Assembly: GCA_945871085.1 (NCBI GenBank)
Contig: CAMBVX010000010.1
Span: forward strand, 1-45,332
Source of the DNA: Opitutus sp. GAS368
GTDB lineage: Bacteria > Verrucomicrobiota > Verrucomicrobiia > Opitutales > Opitutaceae
Direction: 5' to 3'
Length of the DNA stretch: 45,332 nucleotides
Both the position numbers and the translations under genes were made by a program. Positions 34,388-43,413 of this stretch are shown one piece after another (position 1 is the first letter of the stretch; the number at the start of each line of letters is the position of its first letter). The notes under the pieces were generated by a model. The model did not search any database. It was not told where the DNA came from and worked only from the letters and a program-made list of their open reading frames with translations.

Positions 34388-35326
34388 ATGCGGCGGGCGC
34401 GCACAGTTTGGGACTTTACGCTTTGGCCGGCATTGCTCGTGGCTTCGTGCCTCGGACTCGGATGCGGGCTGGCGCACGACTGCGGACCGCTCGCGTTCAA
34501 CCTCACTTACCTGATCCTCGCGTTGACGCTTTTTGTTTTGGAAAAAACCCAGCCCCACGAAACCGAGTGGCTCCAGTCGGACGGGCAGGAAATCCCCGAT
34601 CTCGCCCACACGCTCCTCACGAAAATCGCCGTGCAGGTTACCGTGGTCACGTTGGCGAACCTCGGCATCGCTCAACAATTTGGCGCGCGGGGTGGCGGTA
34701 GCGTGTGGCCCAGTGCGTGGCCGTTGGCGGCGCAAGTCACCCTCGGACTCGTCGCCGCGGAATTTGGCCTCTACTGGGCCCACCGGCTCGCTCACGAATG
34801 GCTGCCACTCTGGCGTTTCCACGCCGTGCATCATAGTTCCGTCCGACTTTGGTTTTTCAATACCGGCCGGTTTCACTTCGTCGATACCCTCAAGAGCATG
34901 ATTTTTGCCGTGCCCATCCTCGTGATCGCCGGCGCACCGGGCGCTGTCATCATCTGGATCAGCGGGCTGACCGCCTTCATCGGCATCCTGACTCACTGCA
35001 ATGTTCGGATGCGCTTTGGCTGCCTCAATCTGGTCTTCAACACCCCCGGTCTGCATCGCTGGCACCACAGCATGGACCTGCGGGAGGGAAACAAAAACTA
35101 CGGCGAAAACCTCGTCCTCTGGGATCAGCTGTTCGGCACGTATTTCGACGATACGCGACGACCGCCCCCCACGAAAATCGGGATTCGCGAAACGATGCCG
35201 ATCACCTTTCTCGGGCAACTACTCGCGCCTTTTGCTTGGGCACGTTTTCAACGACCCATCCAACCCAGGCAGCCGCTCCGTGGTCGACCCACTGTCGGGC
35301 CGCCATCACTTCCACCTGAACGTTGA
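34388..35326 (+). CDS. Fatty acid hydroxylase / sterol desaturase superfamily membrane enzyme
   Basis: A 312-residue protein. Seen: several hydrophobic segments (about 11-50, 78-100, 115-130, 170-205) and the di-iron histidine clusters of the superfamily: HRLAHEW (132, 136), HAVHHSS (145, 148, 149), H163, H203 and HRWHHS (223, 226, 227). It should hydroxylate or desaturate a lipid chain in the membrane using oxygen. It begins one base after the btaB stop, so it is in the bta operon. The last 30 residues are Pro/Arg-rich and not typical of the family. A betaine-lipid acyl chain is the most natural substrate by context; this combination is not one I know. Confidence 0.82.
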   Translation: MRRARTVWDFTLWPALLVASCLGLGCGLAHDCGPLAFNLTYLILALTLFVLEKTQPHETEWLQSDGQEIPDLAHTLLTKIAVQVTVVTLANLGIAQQFGARGGGSVWPSAWPLAAQVTLGLVAAEFGLYWAHRLAHEWLPLWRFHAVHHSSVRLWFFNTGRFHFVDTLKSMIFAVPILVIAGAPGAVIIWISGLTAFIGILTHCNVRMRFGCLNLVFNTPGLHRWHHSMDLREGNKNYGENLVLWDQLFGTYFDDTRRPPPTKIGIRETMPITFLGQLLAPFAWARFQRPIQPRQPLRGRPTVGPPSLPPER

Positions 35327-35544
35327 GCCGGTCGCGGGTGCGCGGGCCATGGCACAGCTGCTGTCCATCCTCACCCGTCCTCACCTCGCCCAGCGCAACC
35401 CAATCGTCACGATGATCTCACCGTCAACCGCTCAACCGGCTTCACCGCGCGACGAGTAGCCTAGGGTGAAATGTTCTGACCCACCACCTGCCGTCGCCGC
35501 GTCCAGCCGTGCAACCGAGCCCCCGGCCCGCCCAGCCTGGTTTT
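35327..35544. other. Intergenic, nothing recognised
   Basis: After the hydroxylase stop, 218 bases before repeat copy D. A frame through 35459 reads with some protein-like stretches (LSGRHHFHLNVEPVAGARAM) but has no own start or family match, so I do not call it. Confidence 0.4.
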
Positions 35545-35668
35545 ATATCAGTCGCCCAAAAAATCCAGACTTTGCTTTGCCCGGTAGCCGCGAGCGCCAG
35601 CGAGTGGTGATCCGTCCACTCGCTGGCGCTCGCGGCTACCGAAAAGTCCAGAGTTCAAAGGACGTTGG
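35545..35668. repeat. 124-bp hairpin repeat, copy D
   Basis: Full copy, ATATCAGTCGCCC to CAAAGGACGTTGG, with a perfect 25-bp stem (35583-35607 with 35616-35640) around TGATCCGT, the same loop as copy B. Confidence 0.92.
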
Positions 35669-35717
35669 TCTTACTCGGTTAAGTTCATTGCCAAAAAAAA
35701 CCGAATTCTCAGAGGGA

Positions 35718-36155
35718 GTGTCACGTAATAGGCCCGTAATACGTGACACTTTTCTGGGACGTTTTTTTGAGCGAAAATTAGCAGAGTAATACTCGCCCAG
35801 AAATTTGACTCTTGTTTGTCACTACGAGCCCGAGAAGCGCGGGCGTAGCGATCCAGCTCCGTGGAATGCTTCGTCGCTACAATACTCATGAACACCTGAG
35901 GTTTGTCATTGCGCGCCCGGCTCGGCGGGTGCGGCAATCCAGCTGCAATTCCAGCGGGATCACTCGGGCGCTGGGCTCCTCGCGATGACCACGAGGGTTC
36001 ATGGCTCCTTCCACCCCAGGCGCTGCGCCTTGGTCGAGCTCTCCCCATGAACGCATCGGGTTTGTCATTGCGCTGGAACCGAAGCGACGGCGGCAATCCA
36101 TGACGCACTGCCCGCTGGATGGCCCCAGTCGGCCAACCTCCGGCGCAACGACCCG
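35718..36155. repeat. Cluster of palindromic repeats (hairpin, R4, P3, P4)
   Basis: 35718-35750: GTGTCACGTA/TACGTGACAC hairpin. 35812-35895: R4, beginning TTGTTTGTCACTACGAGCCC. 35900-35998: P3 (TTTGTCATTGCGCGCCCGG, GCGGCAATCCAG, CTCCTCGCGATGACCAC). 36058-36155: P4 (TTTGTCATTGCGCTGGAACC, GCGGCAATCCATG, then a decayed right half). R4 and P3 follow one another as R3-P2 and R2-P1 do. The rest of the 35669-36372 gap shows no gene; the sigma factor frame is open through part of it but its extension is not credible. Confidence 0.65.
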
Positions 36156-36372
36156 CGGTGAAAATTTGCTGGCACGGTTCATTGCCCTTCTCCCCCAAGG
36201 CGCGGCGCCCGAAAACGCGCGAGCCTCTGGCGGGGTCGCGGCCGAATCCTTGGGCTCGCATGGCCCAGCCACTTCAATCACTTCACTTCCCGTTGCACCC
36301 CCGAGTACCTCGGATGCGAATTCCGCCTCGACAGCATGGGTCCGCGCGCCGCCAATCACGGGGATTCTTTCC

Positions 36373-36915
36373 ATGCCCCCGTCTGACCCCGAGACCAACC
36401 GCTGGTTTGCCGATGAGGTGCACCCCCACGAGTCGGAGCTGCGCGCCTACCTTCGCGCCAAATTCTCCGCGCACCTCGACATCGACGATCTCGTGCAGGA
36501 GACCTACGCGCGTCTGCTCCAAGCTCGCGAGCAGGCTCCGCTGCGCTCGGCCAAGGCGTATTTGTTCACCACGGCGCGCAACGCCGCCTTCGATATTTTG
36601 CGGCGCCGCAAAATTATCGCGATCGAAGGCCTAGCAGAAATCGACCTCCTGCCCGTCTTTGATGATAGGCCCGGTATCGCCGAGGCTGTTTGCCATGACC
36701 AAGAACTTCAACTCCTCGCCGAGGCCATCCAGGCTCTCCCCGACCGCTGCCGCCGCGTGCTGACCCTCCGCAAACTTCACGGCCTCTCCCACCGCGAGAT
36801 CGCGCAGCAGCTCGGCATCGCGGAAAACACCGTCAACGCCCAGATCGCCATCGGCGTGCTCCGCCTCCGCGACTACCTCCGCGCCCGCGGCGTCACCAAA
36901 GGCGGCCAACCGTGA
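36373..36915 (+). CDS. ECF-type RNA polymerase sigma factor (FecI-like)
   Basis: A 180-residue protein from ATG 36373. Seen: region 2 with DIDDLVQETYARLLQ and KAYLFTTARNAAFDILRRRK, region 4 with LPDRCRRVLTLRKLHGLSHREIAQQLGIAENTVNAQI in two parts (LPDRCRRVLTLRKLHGLS; REIAQQLGIAENTVNAQI), a helix-turn-helix for -35 recognition. Followed by a FecR-like gene with a GTGA overlap and by a TonB receptor carrying an STN domain, this is a complete cell-surface signalling set. It likely drives the receptor and the sulfatase behind it. The open frame extends to 36001 through repeat P4, which I reject. Confidence 0.9.
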   Translation: MPPSDPETNRWFADEVHPHESELRAYLRAKFSAHLDIDDLVQETYARLLQAREQAPLRSAKAYLFTTARNAAFDILRRRKIIAIEGLAEIDLLPVFDDRPGIAEAVCHDQELQLLAEAIQALPDRCRRVLTLRKLHGLSHREIAQQLGIAENTVNAQIAIGVLRLRDYLRARGVTKGGQP

Positions 36916-38027
36916 CCAAGCCACCCACCTCCCCTCGCCCACCTGACGACCGCGCGCCTTCGTTCGAGCTGATCGAAGCCGCCGCCGCCGCTTGGCTGAG
37001 CCTGCGTGACCGTGGTATGAGCCACGCTGAGACCACCGAATTTGTGCGCTGGCTTCAGCAAGACCCGCAGCACGCCACCGTCTTCGCCGAACTCGACGCC
37101 GTCTGGCAAGACTTCGACCGCCTCGGCGCTGCCCCCACCGCGACCCTCGCTACCTCCGGCACTTCCGCGCCCGACGCCGATCTCCTCGCCCCCCGCACCC
37201 GCTCCCGCCACCACCGCATGCTCACGTGGGCCACCGTCACATGCGGAGCAGCCGCCGCCGTCGCGCTCCTCGTGCTGGCGGCTTCGTCTCTCCGCCCGCC
37301 GCGCCATACTGCCGAAACCGCTGTCGGCGCCTTCCAAAAATTCGATCTCCCCGACGGCTCCGTCGCCCAACTCAACACCGATTCCGCGATCGACGCCGCG
37401 TTCACCGCCACCGAGCGCCGCATCCGCCTCGTGCGCGGCGAAGTTTTTTTCACCGTCACGAAAGATCCCTCGCGCCCCTTCATCGTCACCTCCGGCCCGG
37501 TCGCTGTCCGCGCCGTCGGCACCGCCTTCAACGTCCGCCAACGCGCCGACGCCACCATAGTCCTCGTCACTGAAGGCCGCGTCCGGGTCGACGACGCCCA
37601 CGCCGGGCACTCACTCCTGCCGGCCACCTCCGCCTCCGCCGCACCGGCCACCGAAACTCCGCTCCTCGTCGCCGGCGAACGCGCCACCGTTCTCCTCTCC
37701 TCAACCTCGTCCGCCTCGATCATTGCGCCGGCTCCCGCCACGACCGCCACGGTCGAACAGCTCGCCGCACCCGCCGCCCAACGCGCGCTCGCCTGGCAGG
37801 AGCGTCGCCTCGAATTCGACGCCGTGCCGCTGGCCGAAGTTGCCCGTGAGTTTAATCGCTACAACCGCCAGCAACTCGTGATCGCCGACACCCCGCTCGC
37901 CGCCAAACGCTTCAGCGGCATCTTTCGCGCCGACGGCTACGAATCCCTCGTGCGCCTCCTCGAAACCGATTTCGCCGTGACCGCCACCCGCACCGACCGC
38001 GTGATCGTGCTGCGGTCAGGACGTTGA
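36912..38027 (+). CDS. FecR-like anti-sigma factor / transducer
   Basis: A 371-residue inner-membrane protein. Seen: N-terminal DUF4880-like helix bundle (AAAWLSLRDRGMSHAETTEF, DPQHATVFAELDAVW), one transmembrane segment around 100-125, then the FecR beta domain (FQKFDLPDGSVAQLNTDSAI, IRLVRGEVFFTVTKDPSRPF, VRAVGTAFNVRQ), and a C-terminal DUF4974/STN-like part (REFNRYNRQQLVIADTPLAA, GIFRADGYESLVRLLE). It should hold the sigma factor inactive until the loaded receptor contacts it in the periplasm. The GTG start overlaps the sigma stop (GTGA). Confidence 0.9.
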   Translation: MTKPPTSPRPPDDRAPSFELIEAAAAAWLSLRDRGMSHAETTEFVRWLQQDPQHATVFAELDAVWQDFDRLGAAPTATLATSGTSAPDADLLAPRTRSRHHRMLTWATVTCGAAAAVALLVLAASSLRPPRHTAETAVGAFQKFDLPDGSVAQLNTDSAIDAAFTATERRIRLVRGEVFFTVTKDPSRPFIVTSGPVAVRAVGTAFNVRQRADATIVLVTEGRVRVDDAHAGHSLLPATSASAAPATETPLLVAGERATVLLSSTSSASIIAPAPATTATVEQLAAPAAQRALAWQERRLEFDAVPLAEVAREFNRYNRQQLVIADTPLAAKRFSGIFRADGYESLVRLLETDFAVTATRTDRVIVLRSGR

Positions 38028-38058
38028 TCGCTGCAGTGAACTGCTCGATCCGTTTGCC

Positions 38059-38163
38059 ACCACGGATGAACACGGATCGACACGGATTCATCCCAGTCGT
38101 TGCCAATTCTGCATCGGCTCATTCCTCGGTCGCCATCCGTGTTCATCCGTGTTCATCCGTGGT
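38059..38163. repeat. CCGTGTTCATCCGTG-type inverted repeat
   Basis: Left arm 38059-38087 and right arm 38135-38163 pair over 29 bp with two mismatches; each arm is a short tandem of CACGGATGAA-like units. The same unit is scattered in intergenic DNA of many unrelated bacteria. It separates the anti-sigma gene from the receptor gene (gap 38028-38308). Confidence 0.85.
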
Positions 38164-38308
38164 TAATCATTCCTGCAGTGGTTTATCAACCATCGCTGCC
38201 GCGACTGCGCCGCTCACCTGCCTCTTCGTCAAGTTTCTCAAAATTCTTCTAGCAGTTTTCTTCCGCCCGTTCGTCTGCCCCGGTGACCCAGCCCGTTCCG
38301 ACCACATT

Positions 38309-41300
38309 TTGACTTTGACCAACCGTCTGCCCCACCACCTCGCGCACCCGCGCCGTTCGCTTCGCCGATTTCCGGCGCGCGCCCGCGCCTCGCTGGGCAC
38401 GCTCGTGGGCCTCAGCCTGCTTTTGCCCCCAGTGCTGTCCGCGGCTGATTCCGCACCTCGCTCCTTCGATATTCCGGCCGGTGACGCGAGTGCGACCCTG
38501 AAACAATTTGCCGCTCAATCCGGCGAACAACTCCTCTACTCACCCGATGACGTTGCCGGCATTTCGACCCACGCCCTCCACGGCAATTTTACGCCGTTCA
38601 CCGCGCTCGGGCACCTGCTGACCCGCACCCCGCTCAAGGCCCGTCAGGACGAAAAAACCAAGGCCATTTCGATCACCGCCATCAGTCCCTCGCAAGCCCG
38701 GCCCGCCCCGCCGACACCCGAACGCCGGCCCGACCAAACCAAGCCCTCTGCACCCAAGGCAAGCCCTCCACTCTCCATGAATTCCCGCACACTGTTGTCC
38801 GCCCTCGTCGGCTGGCTCGCCGCCACCACGCTCACTGCCGCGCAAACGCCGACGGCCGCTCAAGCCGGCGCCGCCAAAGAAACCATAAAACTGGAGTCCT
38901 TCGTTGTCACCGGTTCCAATATCCCCACGGCCGCCGATGCGGTCGCGGCTCCGATCACGATCATTAATCGAGACGAAATCGAACGCACCGGCGTCGGCTC
39001 CAATCTCCTCGAAGTGGTGCAGACACGGATGCCCAGTTTTGCGGGCAGCGGCAATCTCGGCGCGACCAACGGCAACATCGCCGGCGGCTCCGCCACTTCC
39101 GGGGGCTCGCAACTCTCGCTGCGCAACCTTTCCACCCTCGTGCTGCTCGACGGTCGCCGCCTGCCCGACAGCGGAGCCAGCGCACGGGGCGGTCGCTCGT
39201 TTGTCGACGTGAACCAAATCCCACTCGCGGCCATCCAGTCGATGGAGGTCCTGACGGACGGCGCCTCGGCCATCTACGGCTCCGATGCCGTCGGTGGCGT
39301 CGTGAATGTGAAGCTGAAACACGACTACCAAGGTTTGGAAATCGGCGGACGCTACGCCGTATCCACGCGCGACGGCGACCACACCCAGCGCTCCGCCTAT
39401 CTCGTGGCCGGCGCCAAAACTGACCGGATGAGCCTGACCGTTTCGTTTTCCAAGTCGGACATCACCCCCTTGCTCCAGTCCGAGCGCCCGTTCTCGAATC
39501 CGCAGCGCGGAAAATCGGCGACCATCTCCGGTGCCTTGGGCCAGTCTTCGACCGCGTTTCCGACGGCGTTTCTGCGGCCCAATTTATTTTCCCCCAGCCT
39601 CGCGACTCCGACGGGCCCGGCGGCGGTTTTTGCCGACCTGAACGCCTTGGTCGCCTCCGGCATCTATCAAGCCTCCTCCGTCCAGCCGATCGCGGATACA
39701 TTCGATCTGGCTCCGTTTGTCACGCTCACCATCCAATCCAGCAAACGGGCGCTCACGCTCGCGAGCACCGTGAAACTCATCCCCGAGCGACTCGAGCTGT
39801 TCGTCGAAGCCATGGACTCGTTGAGCGAGAGTTGGTCGCAGCAGGGCGCGCTCGGCATCACGACCGCCGTCCCGGTCAATGCTCCCTATAACCCCACGCG
39901 GTCAGCCTTGTTTGCAGCGTTTCGCTACACGCCGGATGTACGACGCGCGGATAACTCCGCGCAACTCCGCCGCTTCGTGGGCGGTTTCCGTGGCAAGATC
40001 GGCGACCGTTTCCAGTGGGAAGCCGGCTACAACACCAACACCAACCGGCTCGAGAATTCATTGGGCGGACAATACTACTCCCCGAATCTCCAACTCGCCC
40101 TCGCCGGCGGCTACGATGCGAATGGCAATTCGCAGGTCGGCGGCCGCTACGCGCGGATTTTCCGCAACTACAACGCACCGGCCAACACGACCACGCTGGC
40201 GCAATGGCAGGCCGCCATCACCCCGACCAACTCCCTCGTCCAGCCCGCGATCGATCTGCTCGCGCGCCCCGAGGGAATCTCACCGTCCGTCTTCGACAAC
40301 ATCCGCGGAGCAACGGCCAACATCTTCGAGGCGGGGCTCACGCAGCTCGACGCCCGCGCGTCGGGTGCGCTGTTCGAACTTCCCGCCGGTCCGTTCGGCG
40401 CCGCGGTCGGCGTTGATTTCCGCAAAGAGGAACTCATCGGCACCCCCGATGAAAATTCCTTCAGCACCGGTCCCACCTCGCGGCGTTGGCAAAACGGCAA
40501 TTTCTTCGATCCTATCTCCCGGCGACGGTCGATCGATGCCGCCTTCGCCGAGATTCGCATTCCCGTGACGAGCGCGGAAATGAATTTGCCCGGCCTGCGG
40601 CTGCTCGAGCTTTCCGCCGCCTACCGCTACGAAAAATATAGCGATGCCGGCGCTTCTCGCGTGCCGAAATACGGCGTTCGCTGGCGTCCGGTCGGGGATC
40701 AACTCACCGTGCGCGGCACTTACTCCGAGGCTTTCGTCGCCCCTTCGCTCTTCGCGCTCTTCGGTCCCACCACGGAGGGCGCCACCGCCGCCGGCGTCAT
40801 CCAGACGGTCTTTGGCGTCGCCGGTTTCGGCCGACAGCGCTCCGGCGCCAATCCCAATCTCAAACCCTCCACCGCCAAGACCTCCTCATTTGGTGCGGTC
40901 TATTCGCCGAAGGCCCTGAAGCGTCTCACGCTCGGGATCGACTACATCGAAGTGAAGCAACTCTCCTTGGTCGGCGTGGCCGGTGCCGCCAACATCCTTG
41001 CGAGCGTCAATGCATCCGGGCCCGCTTCGCCTTTCATTTCCCAGGTGGCGATCGGCAACTTCCCGACCAATCCCGATCCGTCGCTGCCGGCGCCCACGCG
41101 GATTACCGCACCGGGACAGCTTTCCGCTCTGCTACTCTCGGGCGTAACGCCGAACGTGGTTTTCGTCACCGACTCCCGCATCAACATCGCCGGCCAAAAA
41201 TTGCAGGCATTGGATGTGTCGGCCAACTACGAGTTCCCCCGCTCCGAGTTCGGCAATTTTAACGTCAGCACGGCCGGGACGTTCTTCATCGACTACCAAT

Positions 41301-41755
41301 TCCAGGCGCTCCCGACGCAGCGCTACTATGAATACGCCGGCCATGTCACGACCCTCGCCGAAGGTCAGGGCACCATTCCAGGAATGAAATGGTTCACGGC
41401 GCTCAATTGGAGCCGCGATCGCTGGTCCGCGACCCTCAACAACACCTCCATTTCCAGCGTCGTCGACCTGGGCGCCGGCGGCATTATCTTTGCGACCAGC
41501 CCGTCCCTGAAGCGCGTGCCGGTGCCGTCCTACACGTCTTGGGACACCTCGGTTTCTTACACCTTCAAAAAGATCGGTTTACCCGGCGGGAAAAAATTCA
41601 TCTCCAGCCTGAAGCTCACCGCCGGGGTCAACAATCTCGCCGACAAAATGCCGCCGTCCGCTCCGCAGGCCTTTGGCAGCGACGTCGGCGTCGACCTCGG
41701 CACCTACCCTCCCATCGGCCGCCTCTGGTATGTGAGCGCCGGCTTGAAGTTTTAA
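38309..41755 (+). CDS. TonB-dependent receptor with STN domain and an internal second signal peptide
   Basis: About 1148 residues from TTG 38309 (TTG 38315 equal; no ATG in the region outside the repeat). Seen: signal peptide (ASLGTLVGLSLLLPPVLSAA), STN domain (SFDIPAGDASATLKQFAAQS, GEQLLYSPDDVAGIS, GNFTPFTALGHLLTRTPLKA), a Pro-rich linker, then at residue 157 a second perfect export signal beginning MNSRTLLSALVGWLAATTLT, then plug (ESFVVTGSNIP, LVLLDGRRLPDSG, EVLTDGASAIYGSDAVGG) and barrel ending SAGLKF. The STN domain is what contacts FecR-type proteins, fitting the two genes upstream. The second signal peptide means either a fusion or a separate protein starting at ATG 38777. Ligand unknown; the sulfatase downstream suggests a sulfated sugar. 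Confidence 0.85.
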   Translation: MTLTNRLPHHLAHPRRSLRRFPARARASLGTLVGLSLLLPPVLSAADSAPRSFDIPAGDASATLKQFAAQSGEQLLYSPDDVAGISTHALHGNFTPFTALGHLLTRTPLKARQDEKTKAISITAISPSQARPAPPTPERRPDQTKPSAPKASPPLSMNSRTLLSALVGWLAATTLTAAQTPTAAQAGAAKETIKLESFVVTGSNIPTAADAVAAPITIINRDEIERTGVGSNLLEVVQTRMPSFAGSGNLGATNGNIAGGSATSGGSQLSLRNLSTLVLLDGRRLPDSGASARGGRSFVDVNQIPLAAIQSMEVLTDGASAIYGSDAVGGVVNVKLKHDYQGLEIGGRYAVSTRDGDHTQRSAYLVAGAKTDRMSLTVSFSKSDITPLLQSERPFSNPQRGKSATISGALGQSSTAFPTAFLRPNLFSPSLATPTGPAAVFADLNALVASGIYQASSVQPIADTFDLAPFVTLTIQSSKRALTLASTVKLIPERLELFVEAMDSLSESWSQQGALGITTAVPVNAPYNPTRSALFAAFRYTPDVRRADNSAQLRRFVGGFRGKIGDRFQWEAGYNTNTNRLENSLGGQYYSPNLQLALAGGYDANGNSQVGGRYARIFRNYNAPANTTTLAQWQAAITPTNSLVQPAIDLLARPEGISPSVFDNIRGATANIFEAGLTQLDARASGALFELPAGPFGAAVGVDFRKEELIGTPDENSFSTGPTSRRWQNGNFFDPISRRRSIDAAFAEIRIPVTSAEMNLPGLRLLELSAAYRYEKYSDAGASRVPKYGVRWRPVGDQLTVRGTYSEAFVAPSLFALFGPTTEGATAAGVIQTVFGVAGFGRQRSGANPNLKPSTAKTSSFGAVYSPKALKRLTLGIDYIEVKQLSLVGVAGAANILASVNASGPASPFISQVAIGNFPTNPDPSLPAPTRITAPGQLSALLLSGVTPNVVFVTDSRINIAGQKLQALDVSANYEFPRSEFGNFNVSTAGTFFIDYQFQALPTQRYYEYAGHVTTLAEGQGTIPGMKWFTALNWSRDRWSATLNNTSISSVVDLGAGGIIFATSPSLKRVPVPSYTSWDTSVSYTFKKIGLPGGKKFISSLKLTAGVNNLADKMPPSAPQAFGSDVGVDLGTYPPIGRLWYVSAGLKF

Positions 41756-41794
41756 CGACTTGGCATCGGCTTCCCGCCCTGTGGACTCACTTTC

Positions 41795-43219
41795 ATGAAT
41801 AATAAAGTGGCCGCGTTCTTAGTGGCCCTCACCGCGCTCGTTTGGTCCGCCGCAGCCCTCGCCGCCGACGCGCGCCCCAACATTTTGCTCGTGGTGGTCG
41901 ACGATCTTCGGTTCGACGATTTTGGCGCGGCCGGCCACCCGTTCGCCCGCACCACCCATCTCGACCGCGTCGCGCGCGAGGGCGCGCAGTTCAAGAACTT
42001 CTTCGCGGTCACGCCGCTGTGCTCGCCCAGCCGCGCGAATATCCTCACCGGCCTTGAGACCCGCCACCACGGCATCCTCGACAACACCGAACGCAGCCCG
42101 CGCAGCCACACGCTCCCAACGTTCGCGCGCGCGCTGCACGCGGCGGGCTACCACACGGGCTTCATCGGGAAATGGCACATGGGAAACGATCCCACGCCGC
42201 GGCCCGGTTTCGACTATTGGGTTTCCATGAAAGGCCAGGGCGAGGTGGCGGACCCCGAGCTGTATGAGAACGGCCGTCTGGCCCGTGCGCCGGGTTACGT
42301 GACGGATATTTTCACGCAGCGCGCCGTGAGTTTTATTCAACAGCGCCGCACCGCACCCTTTTTACTGCTGCTCTCCCACAAGGCGCTTCATCCAAACAAA
42401 GTTCAGCGCGCGGATGGCACCACGGAAGCGATCGGCGAAGGCGGCTTCATTCCCGCCGAGCGACACAAAACTCTCTACACCGACGCCCGCCCCCTGCGCC
42501 GGGGAAATTACGCGGTGCCGCCCCAAAAAAAACCGGCCCTCGAGCGCTCCATCCCGGGCGTGAAGCCGCTGGGCTTGGACACCGTCACACCCGATGAGAC
42601 CATCCGCGACCGCCTGCGCATGCTGGCCGCTGTCGACGAAGGTCTCGGCCAGATTTTCGCCGAGCTGGAAAAACAGGGCACGCTGAACCAGACGGTCGTG
42701 ATGGTGATCGGTGACAACGGCTACTTCTACGGCGAGCATGGCCTGAGCGAAGAGCGTCGTCTCGCCTACGAGGAATCCATCCGCCTGCCTTTGCTGGTGC
42801 GTTATCCCCCGCGGGTGCAGGCCGGCTCGGAGCCCACCGGGCTGGCTCTCACCACGGACCTCGCTCCCACGATCATCGAACTCGCCGGCGCGCCGGCCCT
42901 GCCCGGCATCGACGGGCGTTCGCTGTTGCCGCTCTTCCTGCGCACCCCGGCGGATTGGCGAAAATCTTTCCTCATCGAGTATACGACCGACATCGTGTTT
43001 CCCCGGATGCTGAAGATGGGCTACGACGCCGTGCGAACGGAGCGCTATAAATACATCCGCTACCGCGAACTCAAAGACATGAACGAGCTCTACGACCTTC
43101 AAGCCGATCCCTACGAACTCTCCAATCTCATCGCCGCGCCGGCGGCCGCCCCGGTGCGCCAGCAAATGGAAGCGGAACTGAATCGAATCCTTTTTTCGAG
43201 TAGCGCTCAGCGGCGATAG
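41795..43219 (+). CDS. Secreted sulfatase (formylglycine type)
   Basis: A 474-residue arylsulfatase-family enzyme. Seen: signal peptide (LVALTALVWSAAALAA), metal-binding NILLVVVDDLRFDD (Asp36, Asp37), the formylglycine site CSPSRANILTG with Cys76, HTGFIGKWHMG, VVMVIGDNGYFYGEHGLSEER, and a C-terminal subdomain ending in the usual LYDLQADPYELSNL. It removes sulfate esters, most likely from carbohydrates, in the periplasm or outside. It needs a formylglycine-generating or anSME enzyme coded elsewhere. It lies 39 bases after the STN receptor, so the receptor probably imports the desulfated or sulfated product and the kinases behind phosphorylate the sugar. Confidence 0.92.
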   Translation: MNNKVAAFLVALTALVWSAAALAADARPNILLVVVDDLRFDDFGAAGHPFARTTHLDRVAREGAQFKNFFAVTPLCSPSRANILTGLETRHHGILDNTERSPRSHTLPTFARALHAAGYHTGFIGKWHMGNDPTPRPGFDYWVSMKGQGEVADPELYENGRLARAPGYVTDIFTQRAVSFIQQRRTAPFLLLLSHKALHPNKVQRADGTTEAIGEGGFIPAERHKTLYTDARPLRRGNYAVPPQKKPALERSIPGVKPLGLDTVTPDETIRDRLRMLAAVDEGLGQIFAELEKQGTLNQTVVMVIGDNGYFYGEHGLSEERRLAYEESIRLPLLVRYPPRVQAGSEPTGLALTTDLAPTIIELAGAPALPGIDGRSLLPLFLRTPADWRKSFLIEYTTDIVFPRMLKMGYDAVRTERYKYIRYRELKDMNELYDLQADPYELSNLIAAPAAAPVRQQMEAELNRILFSSSAQRR

Positions 43220-43413
43220 GATTTCGAAACGCTTTTCTTGGTGCTTATTTCTCGAGGAGATTGGTGGACGAACGGCAACGGTTTCTCATCGGGAAAAACA
43301 CCCTTCCGGTTCACAGTTGCGAAAAACTCATCGCGTTCGCAGTCGATCTCCCGTCATTGGCACTGGAGTGTTGGAAAAATTCTCCGACATCGTCTTCGGC
43401 CAAATCGAAAATC

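Noticed and set aside
26019-36155. Regular repeats considered as a CRISPR array
   Set aside because: Copies are scattered, self-palindromic and without unique spacers of even length.
36001-36372. Upstream extension of the sigma factor
   Set aside because: Runs through palindromic repeat P4 and is Pro/Ser-rich; ATG 36373 gives a normal ECF length.
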